A stretch of DNA of 64,000 nucleotides from Acidobacteriaceae bacterium (GTDB lineage: Bacteria; Acidobacteriota; Terriglobia; Terriglobales; Acidobacteriaceae): positions 31,408 to 95,407 of the forward strand of contig PKXQ01000127.1 in the NCBI GenBank assembly GCA_003132405.1. Reading direction: 5' to 3'. The position numbers and the translations under genes were made by a program. The notes under the pieces are model-generated. The model was not told where the DNA came from. It ran no database searches and worked only from the letters and a program-made list of their open reading frames with translations. Positions within the stretch are counted from its first letter, which is position 1. Each line of letters begins with the position of its first letter. Positions 34,409 to 45,713 of this stretch are shown here, piece by piece.

Positions 34409-34729
34409 CTAGGCTGCGGAATTGTGGTCTGGGGCGACGGGAGCAGGCGCGGAGTGGCTGTCCAGCAGGCGCTCCTCGAGCAGAAGCCGTCGCAGGCTGC
34501 GCAGATCGTTAAGCAGGCGGCTGCTAGTCTTCAGATGCTGCTCCAGTTTTTCTAACTTGAATTGGACGATTTGCATCGCCTGCACTCGCCGCTCCAGTTT
34601 CGCTTTTGTCGCCAGATCGAGATCGGTTGTGATCTCAGACTTGGCTTCGGCGATGGCCTCGACTAATAACTGCACATACTGGTGGGCGTTTTCTACACTG
34701 TCAAACGGTGTTTGAAGGCGACTGGTCAA
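34409..34729 (-). CDS. Hypothetical helical protein
   Basis: The 106-residue protein is almost entirely helical and charged, with a coiled-coil pattern (AKLERRVQAMQIVQFKLEKL; SSRLLNDLRSLRRLLLEERL). There is no signal peptide or membrane segment. I do not recognise a family. It is convergent with msrA. The opposite-strand frame over the same stretch is Arg/Ser-rich and looks like a shadow. Confidence 0.55.
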   Translation of the reverse strand: MTSRLQTPFDSVENAHQYVQLLVEAIAEAKSEITTDLDLATKAKLERRVQAMQIVQFKLEKLEQHLKTSSRLLNDLRSLRRLLLEERLLDSHSAPAPVAPDHNSAA

Positions 34730-34884
34730 AGGCGCGAGCTCCTGGGCTCGGGGAGTGTGCGACGCCGAAAGTGCGGCTTCCGAGTGCGCTACAAGTACAT
34801 TATCTTCCTGTCAACACACTATTAGCGAATCTCGCAGCGCTGGCTAACCGCCGACGCCGGTCATTCCGTAGGCGCAGTAGGCGT

Positions 34885-36070
34885 TCAGTAGGCAGTCAGC
34901 TTCATCTCGTCGAGCCAGACATTGTAAGGTTGCTGGGCGTAGTCTCCGTCCATCTGAAAGGCCACGTCGATTTCTTCGAGGGTCCAGTCGGGTTGGTTGG
35001 GATAGTAGGTGTCGACGTTATATACCTGATCGCCGATCGTCAAACTTATGTAGTGGACCTGGTTGTCGACGCGCTCGAGGTTCCACACCAGATGAATCCA
35101 TGTGTTCGCGGGAAAAGGAGTGCAGGGGAAAGGCGTCCGCTGCCATCCGGTTACGTCGTTCCAAATATCCCATACGCCGTCAGCTTTGAAATTACATTCT
35201 GAACCCCACACCCAGCGTTGCCCGCCGAAGGTCTGATTGGTGTCGAACTCCAGCGCCTGCGCGTAGTCGGGCTGATCGATGTAGAAATATACGTCATAGA
35301 TGAAATGGCTGACGTTGTCTCCGACGGCCACGGGATTGAAGTACAGCATGTTGGAGTAGGGCTGGGTTCCACCCAGGGTGAAGTGGGCCGACTGGCCGTC
35401 GATGGAGGGCGATGATTGATTCTGAGTCATCGTCGAGACGGCGGTGCCCAAGCCTGCGGCGCAGATCTGTCCCGCGCGTCCTGATCCGGGGGGGGAAGGT
35501 TGCGGAGCAGGATTGCCATCCAGGCATACTCTGAATATTCGAGATCGTTGTCTGCGCTGCCTGGGTTGTCACCGTGACGGTGATGGGCGTGGCGGAGATG
35601 TATCCCTGGTTGTCTTCGGCCATGACTTCAATCGTATGCTGGCCGGGAGCGATAAAAATCTGCGTGTCGATTGAATTGTCGAATGTGAAGTAGACAGCGA
35701 GCTGATCGACATACACGCGCATGAAGAAAATCGGATTCTTCGGTGTGGCCGTAGCTACGACATTGATGGGCGAGGTCAGGCTTACACCTGCAGTGGGGTT
35801 GGAGACGGTTAACGGAAAATCAGTGGATGGCGTGGGCGGCGGAACCTGTGCTGGTGGTGCAGGGAGTGGGCTGGTGCTGGGCGACCAGGTGATGGGCACT
35901 GGGGGCACAGAGGGATAAGTAGGTTGAGTGGGTTGTGTCGGTGGGGGGGTAGATGCCGCTGAACTGGTGCCGCCGCAACCTGCGAGCGCGAAGCTCAGCG
36001 TTAGCAGAGCGACGATGCCAAGAAATAACTGGATGTTGCGAGCAGTAACATCAATGGATACGCGGCGCAT
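34885..36070 (-). pseudogene. Frameshifted secreted lipoprotein (Ig-like plus beta-sandwich domains)
   Basis: The 5' frame encodes a lipoprotein signal with lipobox ALAGC (Cys at residue 32), a Pro/Thr-rich linker and an Ig-like segment (VSLTSPINVVATATPKNPIF). The 3' frame encodes a beta-sandwich, LamG-like region (HFTLGGTQPYSNMLYFNPV; ANTWIHLVWNLERV). The frames join at an eight-C run on the coding strand (about 35488-35495); removing one C gives a continuous protein of about 394 residues. This may be a sequencing error, a phase-variable tract or a true mutation. A surface or extracellular binding role is likely. Type set as pseudogene only because the given sequence is interrupted. Confidence 0.75.
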
Positions 36071-36397
36071 TTAAAGATCCTCCCCACAGATAGCCGACGC
36101 AGGGCATCCAGCGGCTGACAGAGAAGCGCTAGACCTTACACCTTACGTGCGGGTGACGTAACTATGAGAGTCAGGGCGGGGACGTGCCATACCGGCGGAT
36201 ACCTAAGATCGTCTGTTAATTACCTGATTGGTTGCGGAATCGGTTTCCATTACCAGGGATGCAGTAGGAAGCACAGTGGATTACCCTAGCGAACAATTAC
36301 GTGAACAACCACGATCATAAATCACCTCATCTTCTGCTGAGCCTGCGAGAAAGATGTGAATTTCCGCAGCGCAGGGAAGTAAAGGGGAGGTAGAAAT
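36071..36397. other. Intergenic region without recognisable gene
   Basis: This divergent gap lies between the lipoprotein and a small secreted protein. A GGGGAGG ribosome site serves the lipoprotein near 36076, and AGGGGAGG near 36384 serves the small gene. No riboswitch or promoter consensus was identified with confidence. Confidence 0.5.
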
Positions 36398-36715
36398 GTG
36401 GCCAAAAGGAGTTTTATTCTGCTGCCTGTCGTTCTTGGTTCTGCCCTCGCTGGCGCACAAGTACTTAGCCAGGTATCGGGAGGACCAGGATCCGATCTCA
36501 AGACTTCGTATGTTGGGAGCGCTCTGACGTGTTCTCAAGCAAGTACGATCGCCGTGCCCAGGCCCCTTTTAGAACGGGCAAAACTCAAGGCTCGGCTTCT
36601 CACTCTTTTGCACGACAGCCTCTACGACGATGCGAGAGGAATCGTGAATATCGAGCGGGAAAAAGAGATAAGGAAACTTGCAAATAAACTGAAGAGCGAC
36701 CGGGAAGATTATTAG
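36398..36715 (+). CDS. Small secreted hypothetical protein
   Basis: The 105-residue protein starts with GTG, eight bases after AGGGGAGG. A signal peptide (RSFILLPVVLGSALAGAQ) is followed by a short variable part and a charged helical C-terminus (LKARLLTLLHDSLYDDARGI; EREKEIRKLANKLKSDRED). An overlapping ATG two bases upstream opens a different frame with a shorter hydrophobic peptide and is rejected. No family recognised. An inverted repeat lies 62 bases past the stop. Confidence 0.55.
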   Translation: MAKRSFILLPVVLGSALAGAQVLSQVSGGPGSDLKTSYVGSALTCSQASTIAVPRPLLERAKLKARLLTLLHDSLYDDARGIVNIEREKEIRKLANKLKSDREDY

Positions 36716-36776
36716 ACGGCAACTTGTGGCCGTTGCTCTGCCGGTAGCGAACTATTTTTGGTGGCAACCGTGATTC

Positions 36777-36807
36777 TGTGAGGTGACGGCAACCCCGTCA
36801 CTTCACA
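36777..36807. repeat. Strong inverted repeat upstream of glgX
   Basis: Arms TGTGAGGTGACGG (36777-36789) and CCGTCACTTCACA (36795-36807) pair at 12 of 13 positions around a five-base loop. No T-run follows on either strand. It could be a factor-dependent terminator for the small upstream gene or a control element in the glgX leader. Confidence 0.65.
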
Positions 36808-36952
36808 GGCATCCAATGGTTGGTTGCTCACGGTTGTCGGCGTGTGTTCAAACGATGGTCGGGGTTCCTCAAGGAATTAGGCTGACCTGAATCCCAATGC
36901 GATCTCTTGCCGTCCCAATTATTTTCTAGCTATGTTTAGGAGCGCGCGCTAA

Positions 36953-39130
36953 ATGGCTCTTCAATCGCAGCCCATCGTCTGGCCTGGCCGCCCTTATCCT
37001 CTGGGATCAACCTGGGATGGCGAGGGTGTTAACTTTGCACTCTACTCAGAGCACGCGGAAAAGGTGGAGCTTTGCCTGTTCGATGGTCCGGGAAAACGCG
37101 AGATGCTGCGAGTCACCCTTCCTGAGCAGACCGACATGGTCTGGCATGGCTATCTGCCAGAGGCGCGGCCCGGGCAGGTTTATGGATACCGCGTCTATGG
37201 CCCTTATGCCCCCGAGCAGGGCCATCGTTTTAATCATCACAAACTTCTGCTTGATCCTTATGGCAAGCAAGTGCAGGGAACCATTCAATGGAGTGACGCG
37301 CATTTTGGATATAAGCTCGGGCACAAGCAGGAGGACCTGTCATTTGACCGGCGCGATGATGCGGCAGGGATGCCGAAGAATCGAGTGATCGACTCGGCTT
37401 TTACATGGGGAACCGACATGCCGCCCCGGATTCCGTGGCACGAGACTTTAATTTATGAGCTCCACGTAAAAGGATTCACCATGTGCCATCCCGAGGTGCC
37501 GGCACACTTACGCGGGACTTATGCCGGCCTGGCGACGGCACCGGTGATCGAACATTTTACGCGCCTGGGGGTGACTTCGATCGAACTAATGCCGGTACAC
37601 AGTTTCGTGGATGACCGCCAACTGGTGGAGCGCGGGCTGCGAAATTACTGGGGCTATAACTCGATTGGCTTTTTTGCGCCTGAGCCGCGATACCTGGCGA
37701 GTGGATCCATCACGGAATTCAAAACTATGGTTAAAATACTGCACTCGGCAGGATTGGAGGTAATCCTCGACGTGGTTTATAACCACACGGCGGAGGGCAA
37801 TCATCTGGGGCCGACGCTATCTCTGAAAGGGATCGACAATAGCGCGTACTACCGCCTTGTGCCGGACAATATGCGCTACTACAAGGACTATACTGGCACG
37901 GGAAATACGCTGAACATGCAGCATCCGCGCGTGCTGCAGTTGATCATGGATAGTTTGCGCTACTGGGTGCTGGAGATGCACGTCGATGGCTTTCGCTTTG
38001 ATCTCGCGGCGACGCTGGCTCGTGAATTGCATGAAGTGAATCGACTGGGAGCATTCCTCGACATCATCCATCAGGACCCTGTGCTCTCGCAGGTGAAGCT
38101 GATTGCCGAACCTTGGGACCTTGGCGAAGGCGGCTATCAGGTTGGGAACTTTCCTGTAGGTTGGGCGGAGTGGAATGATCGTTATCGCGACACGCTACGG
38201 TCGTATTGGAAGGGCGACGAGGGTTGTGTTGGTGACTTAGCCTATCGCATGACGGGTTCCAGCGACTTATATGCACACAGCGGGCGGCGGCCTTATGCTA
38301 GCGTTAACTTTATAACTGCTCATGATGGATTTACGCTACAAGATTTGGTGAGTTACAACGAAAAGCACAATGAAGCCAACGGAGAGAATAATCGAGACGG
38401 CACCGATAATAATCGCAGCTGGAATTGCGGAGCAGAAGGCCCGACCGATAGTCCTGACATACAGGCGCTGCGCGGGAAACAAAAGAGGAATCTCCTCGCC
38501 ACATTGCTGCTCTCGCAAGGTGTGCCGATGATTTATGGCGGAGACCCAATCGGGCAGACGCAGACGGGGAACAATAATGCATACTGCCAGGACAATGCAA
38601 TTAGTTGGGTGAACTGGGACGTGAGCCAGCAAGATCGCGACTTACTGGCGTTCGTGCAACGCATGATCAATCTGCGTAAACGTCATGCGGTGCTTCACCG
38701 CCGCCGTTTTTTTCAGGGCCGTCCGATCAAAGGCGCAAACGTAAAAGATGTGCTATGGCTGAAGCCAAATGGTCAAGAGATCAGCGAAGACGATTGGCGC
38801 GATCCTGGAGTGCGCTGCCTGGGAATGTTTCTGTCTGGTCAGGGATTGGATGAAACCGATGAACGGGGTAGGAAGCTCAGTGACGAAACGTTTCTTGTGT
38901 TGCTGAACGCATATCACGAAGACGTGCCATTCACGCTGCCGGAATTCCATCCTGGCGCGCGCTGGAGCGCGTGGATGGACACATCGCGAGAAGGCGGTTT
39001 GCGACCGGCTGAAACTCACGACGCTAGTGCTGCATATCCATTGCAGGCGCGCTCTCTGGTGGTGTTGATGGAGCGCCGGGGCAACGGCGGGAACGGCAAG
39101 AGGGAAGAGTCGAATGAAGCGGCGTCATAG
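36953..39130 (+). CDS. glgX: Glycogen debranching enzyme GlgX
   Basis: This GH13 enzyme cleaves alpha-1,6 branches of glycogen. It has an N-terminal CBM48-like domain (about 10-130) and the catalytic barrel. Catalytic residues are D350 ([12 protein letters not shown]), E386 ([14 protein letters not shown]) and D458 ([20 protein letters not shown]). The family signature [17 protein letters not shown] and the C-terminal domain are intact; length 725 is normal. Its stop overlaps the treZ start by 17 bases. In the operon it releases linear malto-oligosaccharides that TreY and TreZ convert to trehalose. Confidence 0.97.
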   Translation: MALQSQPIVWPGRPYPLGSTWDGEGVNFALYSEHAEKVELCLFDGPGKREMLRVTLPEQTDMVWHGYLPEARPGQVYGYRVYGPYAPEQGHRFNHHKLLLDPYGKQVQGTIQWSDAHFGYKLGHKQEDLSFDRRDDAAGMPKNRVIDSAFTWGTDMPPRIPWHETLIYELHVKGFTMCHPEVPAHLRGTYAGLATAPVIEHFTRLGVTSIELMPVHSFVDDRQLVERGLRNYWGYNSIGFFAPEPRYLASGSITEFKTMVKILHSAGLEVILDVVYNHTAEGNHLGPTLSLKGIDNSAYYRLVPDNMRYYKDYTGTGNTLNMQHPRVLQLIMDSLRYWVLEMHVDGFRFDLAATLARELHEVNRLGAFLDIIHQDPVLSQVKLIAEPWDLGEGGYQVGNFPVGWAEWNDRYRDTLRSYWKGDEGCVGDLAYRMTGSSDLYAHSGRRPYASVNFITAHDGFTLQDLVSYNEKHNEANGENNRDGTDNNRSWNCGAEGPTDSPDIQALRGKQKRNLLATLLLSQGVPMIYGGDPIGQTQTGNNNAYCQDNAISWVNWDVSQQDRDLLAFVQRMINLRKRHAVLHRRRFFQGRPIKGANVKDVLWLKPNGQEISEDDWRDPGVRCLGMFLSGQGLDETDERGRKLSDETFLVLLNAYHEDVPFTLPEFHPGARWSAWMDTSREGGLRPAETHDASAAYPLQARSLVVLMERRGNGGNGKREESNEAAS

Positions 39131-40949
39131 GATGCCGTTTGGCGCCGAGTGTCGTAACGACGGAAGCGTGCGCTTTCGCCTGTGGGCGCCTGCGGCACAG
39201 AAGGTCGAGCTTTGTGCGGGCGATGTGAACCGGTCGACTCACATTCCTCTTGACCGGCTAGATGAGGGCTGGTTTGAGTTGGTCACTGATGCCGCCAAAC
39301 CCGGAACCCAGTACCGCTTTCGCATCGATGATGGGCACAAAGTGCCTGACCCCGCTTCGCGTTTTCAACCCCGAGATGTGCACGGGCCGAGCGAGGTTAT
39401 AGATCCTGACGCGTTCGCGTGGAACGATGACTTATGGCGGGGGCGCCGCTGGGAAGAAGCTGTTATCTATGAGTTGCACGTCGGCGCTTTTACGCCTGAA
39501 GGAACGTTTGCGGCTGCGCGGGAACGGCTCGACTATCTGGCGGAGTTAGGAATCACCGCGATTGAACTGATGCCGCTTGCGGACTTTCCTGGGAAGCGTA
39601 ACTGGGGTTACGACGGCGTCTTACCATTCGCGCCTGATAGCACTTATGGCCGACCGGACACTCTTAAAGAGCTAGTGCAGAGTGCCCACAGCCGCGGCCT
39701 TATGGTTCTACTGGATGTGGTCTATAACCACTTTGGTCCAGAGGGAAATTATCTTAATTGTTATGCTCCGCAATTCTTTACCGATCGGCACCATACTCCC
39801 TGGGGCGACGCCATTAACTTCGATGGGCCGAAGAGCACGGTTGTGCGTGATTTCTTCATACAGAATGCCTTGTATTGGCTGACCGAATATCATTTCGACG
39901 GATTGCGGCTGGATGCAGTTCACGCCATCATTGACGACTCGGAGCCGGACATTCTCACGGAATTGGCGGCCGCAGCTCGGAAGGTCTCGGAGCCTGATCG
40001 CCACGTTCATCTCATCGTGGAAAATGAACGTAACCAGGCACGCTATCTCCGAAGAAACGAGTTATGCCGACCGCGGGCTTACACCGCGCAATGGAACGAC
40101 GATATCCACCATGCGTTGCACGTTATTGTAACCGGCGAGAGAGACGGTTATTACTTGGATTATAATGATCGCCCGCTCGACTTATTAGGTCGTTGCCTGA
40201 CTCAGGGGTTTGCGTATCAGGGAGAGCTGTCACAATATAGCGGGAAGAGTCGTGGCGAGTCCACTCGATGTTTGCCGCCGGGAGCATTTGTTTCTTTTCT
40301 CCAAAATCACGATCAAGTTGGAAATCGAGCATTCGGTGAGCGGATAACTCAAATTGCGGATACCCGGTCCGTTCGCGCAGCGATAGAGATACTGCTGCTC
40401 GCGCCTTTCCCGCCTCTGCTTTTCATGGGTGAAGAATTTGGAAGTAACAGGCCATTTTTGTTTTTTTGCGATTTTGACCTAGAGTTGGCTGAGGCAGTAA
40501 CGCAAGGGCGGCGGAATGAGTTCGCTCGTTTTGCCAGATTCAACGACCCGACGGAGCGCGAGAAAATACCCGATCCCAACGCTGTCGGAACATTCGAGGC
40601 GTCTCAACTTGATTGGGACACGATCGACGAATCCTCCCACCGGCAATGGCTCAGCTTGTATAAACGATTGCTGCAGCTAAGATGCCAGCACATTGTTCCA
40701 AGATTGTGTACTGGATGCGGCAATAAGGCCGATTTCGTGGTCCTCCATCACAGTCAGGGCATCTCCGCGCAGTGGATGTGTGAAGATGGCTCGAAGCTTC
40801 TGCTGCGAGCCAATCTTGCAACGGCTCCATTGCCAGGACTTACTGCTCCTATCGCTCGGCTGATTTACGCAAGCGAAGGAGTTAGTGACGACATGCTTAG
40901 ACAAGGAATGCTACCAGCCTGGTCTGTGGCGTGGTATGGGGAACCATGA
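39114..40949 (+). CDS. treZ: Malto-oligosyltrehalose trehalohydrolase
   Basis: This GH13 enzyme releases free trehalose from maltooligosyl trehalose. It has an N-terminal domain (about 1-100) and a catalytic barrel with nucleophile D267 ([12 protein letters not shown]), acid/base E303 (LIVENERN) and D400 ([17 protein letters not shown]). The 611-residue length is normal. It overlaps glgX by 17 bases and treY by four bases (ATGA), so the three should be translated together. Confidence 0.96.
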   Translation: MKRRHRMPFGAECRNDGSVRFRLWAPAAQKVELCAGDVNRSTHIPLDRLDEGWFELVTDAAKPGTQYRFRIDDGHKVPDPASRFQPRDVHGPSEVIDPDAFAWNDDLWRGRRWEEAVIYELHVGAFTPEGTFAAARERLDYLAELGITAIELMPLADFPGKRNWGYDGVLPFAPDSTYGRPDTLKELVQSAHSRGLMVLLDVVYNHFGPEGNYLNCYAPQFFTDRHHTPWGDAINFDGPKSTVVRDFFIQNALYWLTEYHFDGLRLDAVHAIIDDSEPDILTELAAAARKVSEPDRHVHLIVENERNQARYLRRNELCRPRAYTAQWNDDIHHALHVIVTGERDGYYLDYNDRPLDLLGRCLTQGFAYQGELSQYSGKSRGESTRCLPPGAFVSFLQNHDQVGNRAFGERITQIADTRSVRAAIEILLLAPFPPLLFMGEEFGSNRPFLFFCDFDLELAEAVTQGRRNEFARFARFNDPTEREKIPDPNAVGTFEASQLDWDTIDESSHRQWLSLYKRLLQLRCQHIVPRLCTGCGNKADFVVLHHSQGISAQWMCEDGSKLLLRANLATAPLPGLTAPIARLIYASEGVSDDMLRQGMLPAWSVAWYGEP

Positions 40950-43879
40950 ACCTACGCCCGCACATTCCGCGCGCGACTTATCGGTTGCAGCTTAACCGCG
41001 ACTTTACGTTTCTTCAAGCTACCGCGATCATTCCCTACCTCGCTACCATCGGCATAAGTCACTGTTACGTGTCTCCGTGCCTTAAGGCCCGGCCCGGCAG
41101 CATGCACGGATATGACATAGTAGACCATAACTCGCTGAACCCAGAGATAGGCAGTCAGGAAGACTTCGACCGCTTTGTTAGTGCTTTGCACCGCCATGGC
41201 ATGGGATTGATTCTGGACATTGTACCCAATCACATGGGGGTGATGGGCAGCGACAATGCCTGGTGGTTAGACGTTCTTGAAAATGGGGAGGCGTCGATCT
41301 ATGCCGGATACTTTGACATTGACTGGCATCCTCTGAAGGAGGAACTCCAGGGAAAGGTATTAGTGCCAGTGTTGCAGGATCATTATGGCGCTGTACTGGA
41401 AAGTGGCGATTTGAAGTTAGCGTTTAATTGTTCCCGGGGCGAGCTTGATATTGTTTATCACGAACATCGTTTTCCCATCGACCCGAAAGAGTATCCGCGC
41501 GTGCTGCAAGCATGCGCTGCGCGAGTTAGTGAAAAACTTGGAGAGCAGAATCCTGACCTGATTGAATTTCAGAGTTTGATCACCGCTTTTGGCCACCTGC
41601 CCGAAAGGCAGGAGGCGAAGAGCGAGCGCGTCGCTGAGCGCAATCGCGACAAGGAGATCCATAAGCACAGGCTGGCTGAACTTTGTGCGCGATCACCTGA
41701 GATCGACCACGCGATCGCACAGGTGATTGAGGGAATTAATGGAGTTCGCGGTGATTCCGCCAGTTTCGACGCATTGCACGAACTGATCAAGGCTCAGGCC
41801 TTTCGCCTGGCGAGTTGGACAGTCGCCTCAGATGACATTAACTACCGGCGCTTTTTTGATACCAACGACCTCGCTGGTATTCGCATGGAAGATGAAAATG
41901 TGTTTGAAGCGACTCATCGATTGGTTCTTAAGCTAATAGCAGAAGGCAAGGTCGATGGATTGAGGATCGATCATCCTGATGGTTTGTACGATCCGGCGCA
42001 GTATTTCAAACGGCTACAGACGAGTATTACGGCAGTTACAAGCGGGTCTGGCAACGACCCAGCGACGAGAGAGCGAGTCAGGAGTGAGACGTATGTCGTT
42101 ATTGAGAAAATCCTTACCGGCCCGGAACGGTTGCCTGTTGATTGGGCAGTGTGCGGAACCACCGGATACGATTTCTCGAATCTGGTGAATGGGCTTTTCG
42201 TAGACTCGGCCGCCGCTATGCGGATGGAGCGTATTTACAGAAACTTTATTGCTGATTGGATTGACTACAAGGATCTGGCCTATGACTGTCGCAAGTTAAT
42301 TATGCGAGTCGCTTTGGCCAGCGAACTGAACGTGCTTGCCCACCAACTTGCCCATATCGCTTTACTTAAGCGTCGCACCTGCGACTTTACGCTTAACAGC
42401 TTGCGGGACACTCTGGCGGAAATTGTTGCCACTTTTCCTGTTTATCGCACTTATGTTAGCCTCGCGGATATTTCGGAGGATGATATTCGCTATATACGAG
42501 CGGCGGTTTTGTCTGCGAAATGGAGAAGTCCGGCCGCGGATACCAGCATTTTCGATTTTGTCTCGGCGGTTCTTTTAACCCGTATTGCGGAAGGCCAAGA
42601 CGCAAGTTATCGCAACGCCGTGATCAGGTTCGCCATGAAATGTCAGCAATTCACCAGCCCGGTCATGGCCAAGGGCTTGGAAGACACAGCCTTTTACCGT
42701 AGCAATCGATTGGTGTCATTGAATGACGTTGGCAGCGATTTGCGACGATTTGGAGTTACCACGGCTGAGTTTCACTTAGCCAATCAGGAACGTCTACATT
42801 CCTGGCCGCATAGCATGTTGGCGACCAGTACGCACGATTCTAAACGCTCAGAAGATGTGCGGGCACGGATCAATGTTCTGTCGGAAATATCGGGATTGTG
42901 GCGGCTTCGACTGCGGGACTGGAAGCGCTTTAATCGGCGCCATAAGCGGGTAGTGAACGAGACGCTCGCCCCTTCGGCGAACGACGAGTATCTCCTGTAT
43001 CAGACTCTGGTCGGGGCGTGGCCATTAGAGCCCATAAGTAAGGAGGGTGATTGGAATTGTTTTCGCGAGCGCATAGAGACTTATATGCTGAAAGCGATTC
43101 GTGAAGCGAAGCAGAACACCAGTTGGATCAACCGCAACGAAGATTACGAAAACGCGGTATCGTCGTTTGTAAAGGCGGCGCTGACGCCGAGCGAAAAGAA
43201 TCGTTTCCTCAACGACTTTATCCCCTTCCAACGAAGTGTCGCTCGCATCGGCCTTTGGAACGGCTTATCGCAGACGCTTCTGAAGTTGGCTTCGCCGGGA
43301 GTTCCTGACATCTATCAAGGGAATGAATTGTGGCAGTTTAGTTTAGTCGACCCAGACAATCGCAGCCCAGTGGATTTCGCGCGTCGGGAGCGGGCATTTG
43401 CAGATATTCGGCAATTAGGAAGCGACCCTGATGGGGTGGCGCGACTACTTGAGACTCCGGAAGACGGCCGGCTTAAGTTGTATGTAATTTGGAAAACTCT
43501 GTGCTTGCGTACGCAAATACCGCAGGTGTTCGAAACTGGAGCCTACGTGCCGCTGGGAGTTTCGGGCACAAAGGCTGATCATGTTGTGGCGTTTGTGCGA
43601 ACTTCTGGCAATACGAGTATTGTTGTCGTCGCGCCACGGTTGATCGCCACCTTACTAAACGGGAACGACAGTAACAACGTAGATATCCCACCTATTGGAC
43701 CGAGTGTGTGGGAGAATACTTACCTATTACTACCTGTGGCTAACCCGGAAGGCTATCGGAACTCATTTACGGGCAAAGACCTCGGGACACAGGAGATCGA
43801 TTCAAACGGGGAATTCAAGAAGATTGCCATTTCGGAAGTGCTCGGCGAGTTTCCGGTCGCGCTTTACCTGCGAGAGTAG
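40946..43879 (+). CDS. treY: Malto-oligosyltrehalose synthase
   Basis: This GH13 enzyme isomerises the reducing-end maltose unit of a malto-oligosaccharide to a trehalose unit. Starts with [20 protein letters not shown]; a GTG five codons upstream is less likely than the ATG that overlaps the treZ stop. Catalytic D342 (DGLRIDHPDGLYDP) and E387 (TYVVIEKILTGPERLP) are present, with SMLATSTHDSKRSEDVRARI and ASPGVPDIYQGNELW further on. At 977 residues it is in the long range of the family, with a helical insertion as in other TreY proteins. It completes the trehalose pathway. Confidence 0.97.
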   Translation: MNLRPHIPRATYRLQLNRDFTFLQATAIIPYLATIGISHCYVSPCLKARPGSMHGYDIVDHNSLNPEIGSQEDFDRFVSALHRHGMGLILDIVPNHMGVMGSDNAWWLDVLENGEASIYAGYFDIDWHPLKEELQGKVLVPVLQDHYGAVLESGDLKLAFNCSRGELDIVYHEHRFPIDPKEYPRVLQACAARVSEKLGEQNPDLIEFQSLITAFGHLPERQEAKSERVAERNRDKEIHKHRLAELCARSPEIDHAIAQVIEGINGVRGDSASFDALHELIKAQAFRLASWTVASDDINYRRFFDTNDLAGIRMEDENVFEATHRLVLKLIAEGKVDGLRIDHPDGLYDPAQYFKRLQTSITAVTSGSGNDPATRERVRSETYVVIEKILTGPERLPVDWAVCGTTGYDFSNLVNGLFVDSAAAMRMERIYRNFIADWIDYKDLAYDCRKLIMRVALASELNVLAHQLAHIALLKRRTCDFTLNSLRDTLAEIVATFPVYRTYVSLADISEDDIRYIRAAVLSAKWRSPAADTSIFDFVSAVLLTRIAEGQDASYRNAVIRFAMKCQQFTSPVMAKGLEDTAFYRSNRLVSLNDVGSDLRRFGVTTAEFHLANQERLHSWPHSMLATSTHDSKRSEDVRARINVLSEISGLWRLRLRDWKRFNRRHKRVVNETLAPSANDEYLLYQTLVGAWPLEPISKEGDWNCFRERIETYMLKAIREAKQNTSWINRNEDYENAVSSFVKAALTPSEKNRFLNDFIPFQRSVARIGLWNGLSQTLLKLASPGVPDIYQGNELWQFSLVDPDNRSPVDFARRERAFADIRQLGSDPDGVARLLETPEDGRLKLYVIWKTLCLRTQIPQVFETGAYVPLGVSGTKADHVVAFVRTSGNTSIVVVAPRLIATLLNGNDSNNVDIPPIGPSVWENTYLLLPVANPEGYRNSFTGKDLGTQEIDSNGEFKKIAISEVLGEFPVALYLRE

Positions 43880-43959
43880 CGGCAACCTTCGCGATGGATA
43901 TTAGTGCTAAACCAACGGCTGATCTGCAGTGACACGTATACAGCGGATGTTCGCGGAAG

Positions 43960-45579
43960 CTAGTTTTTACGAGCCTTGGGTTCTTTATTGTTATCTTTGT
44001 TTCCAAAGTCTGGGCCGAAGTGAATGTCTGACTTTGTTCCTGTCACTTTGACGGGGACTTCGGTGCCGGCGCCGTTCTTGCTGAAGAATGGGTCGGCAGG
44101 TTTCAGCAGCACGGACTTCCATCCTGTTACCATTTGTGAGAGTTTTGCGTCAAGGCGCGCCTTGCCGTGAAAATCGATTTCATTGCCATCCAGACTGTAG
44201 GTGCCCGTTAAATCTACTCGTGTTCCTGGAATTGTAAACTCGAGCTGAGAGAAAGAGAGCAGCCCATTGTTGAGAGCGAATGTGCCATTGAGTCCTGAGT
44301 GCACATCCTCAGCGGTAGCATTCTCAGTATCTTTTATCTTGCCCTGGCTTCGTCTACTCAGTGCATTGAGCTTCTGCTGAATAGGTTCATCCGTGAAATT
44401 GGCGTCTAACACCTTGAAGGTACCCGATAACTTCAGGCGATTGGTAAGGTCGGGTTGTCCCGGAGGAAGGTCAAACTTAGTTTGTAAACGAACGAAGCCA
44501 GTGACAATGGGAGGATTCTTGTGAACGGCCAATTTCAAGAGATCTTCTATTCTGCCTCGATCGATCACGACATTAAGTATGACGTGATGACCTTTAATGT
44601 CTTTGGTTCGCACGACCGAGCCGTTTGCCAGCAGGAAGGTATTGAGGAGCTTCGCCTTGACCGGTTGAAGGTAGGTATCTCCACTGGTTCCGTCAACAAT
44701 GGCGTGAAAATCAGTGTGTAGGGGGACAGCACGATCACCTGTTGCAATGCGAAAATCAGGTATGTCGGTTGCACCGTCGACGACAATGTTCTCTAAAATG
44801 CCGGCATACCTTCCGGTAGATGAGAGGGTGCCGCCTAGACCGTTGATGGTTCCTAAATCTGCATCGTGGAATGAATAGGTGCCCCTGATGGGAGTGTCGC
44901 GCGGATTATCTGCCTGCCATGGACCAAACAGACCACTGGAAATGATCCGCCCTACGGGTTTGGGATTGGTGAGGCTGGCATCGAAATGCATAGGCTGGTC
45001 GGAGCCGATGCGCGTCATTCGCAAGCTCTCGATGTCAAATTCGACAGGCAGTTTGCCGGGCCGCAGCGTGTTCACGATGAGCTGCGCCTGATCACAGATA
45101 AATGTATCGACAATGATCTTTATTTTGCCGTCTTGAGGTCTCATGTTATTCAATTCGTCACGGTGTTCTCTAGGCGGCAAGTTCAACTGCAACCCTCTTA
45201 CAAATACCGTGTCGACATGTGTCGGAGTGCGAAGAAATTGACGAATTCCAAGATGAAACCGGAATTCGCTTACGCTAATAATTGGTTGGAAGCCAGGTTC
45301 GTGATTGTTTGGGTCGGTTTCTCCGAAAATTCTGAGGCCGGAGCCGGAGACGAGAAGTCCCTTTACGAGCGAAACATGAAAGGCGTCCAGTTCAACTCTG
45401 CTTTTGAATCTTGTCGATAAAGTTTCAATGACAGAGGCACGCAAGATGGGCTCAGCGCGGGATACGGCTATGGCAATAAAGGCGAAGATGACGGCGGCGC
45501 ACACTACGGCGATGGCGCCAATCCAACGCCAGCGGCGCGATTGCTTCACTCTTCGCAAGTGTGGTTCGGCTGCTGTCAA
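43960..45579 (-). CDS. AsmA-like membrane-anchored protein
   Basis: The 539-residue protein has one N-terminal membrane helix (WIGAIAVVCAAVIFAFIAIAVS), then a long periplasmic beta-rich region as in the AsmA family, with SRVELDAFHVSLVKGLLVSG near residue 60 and LNGTFALNNGLLSFSQLEFT near 430. AsmA-like proteins are thought to bridge the periplasm and move phospholipids between the membranes. The C-terminal tail is Lys-rich. It is convergent with treY and not part of that operon. Confidence 0.82.
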   Translation of the reverse strand: MTAAEPHLRRVKQSRRWRWIGAIAVVCAAVIFAFIAIAVSRAEPILRASVIETLSTRFKSRVELDAFHVSLVKGLLVSGSGLRIFGETDPNNHEPGFQPIISVSEFRFHLGIRQFLRTPTHVDTVFVRGLQLNLPPREHRDELNNMRPQDGKIKIIVDTFICDQAQLIVNTLRPGKLPVEFDIESLRMTRIGSDQPMHFDASLTNPKPVGRIISSGLFGPWQADNPRDTPIRGTYSFHDADLGTINGLGGTLSSTGRYAGILENIVVDGATDIPDFRIATGDRAVPLHTDFHAIVDGTSGDTYLQPVKAKLLNTFLLANGSVVRTKDIKGHHVILNVVIDRGRIEDLLKLAVHKNPPIVTGFVRLQTKFDLPPGQPDLTNRLKLSGTFKVLDANFTDEPIQQKLNALSRRSQGKIKDTENATAEDVHSGLNGTFALNNGLLSFSQLEFTIPGTRVDLTGTYSLDGNEIDFHGKARLDAKLSQMVTGWKSVLLKPADPFFSKNGAGTEVPVKVTGTKSDIHFGPDFGNKDNNKEPKARKN

Positions 45580-45713
45580 CAGTTGCGACCAATTTTGTTA
45601 GATGCCATCACAACCAAGGACGTTTGCCTTTAGTAAGCAGGGCGAGACGGCGGGACAGGTCGGGCAATCCGTCCCCGTGTCGCGCGCCGTCTGGCCCAGT
45701 CGTGCCCGCCATG

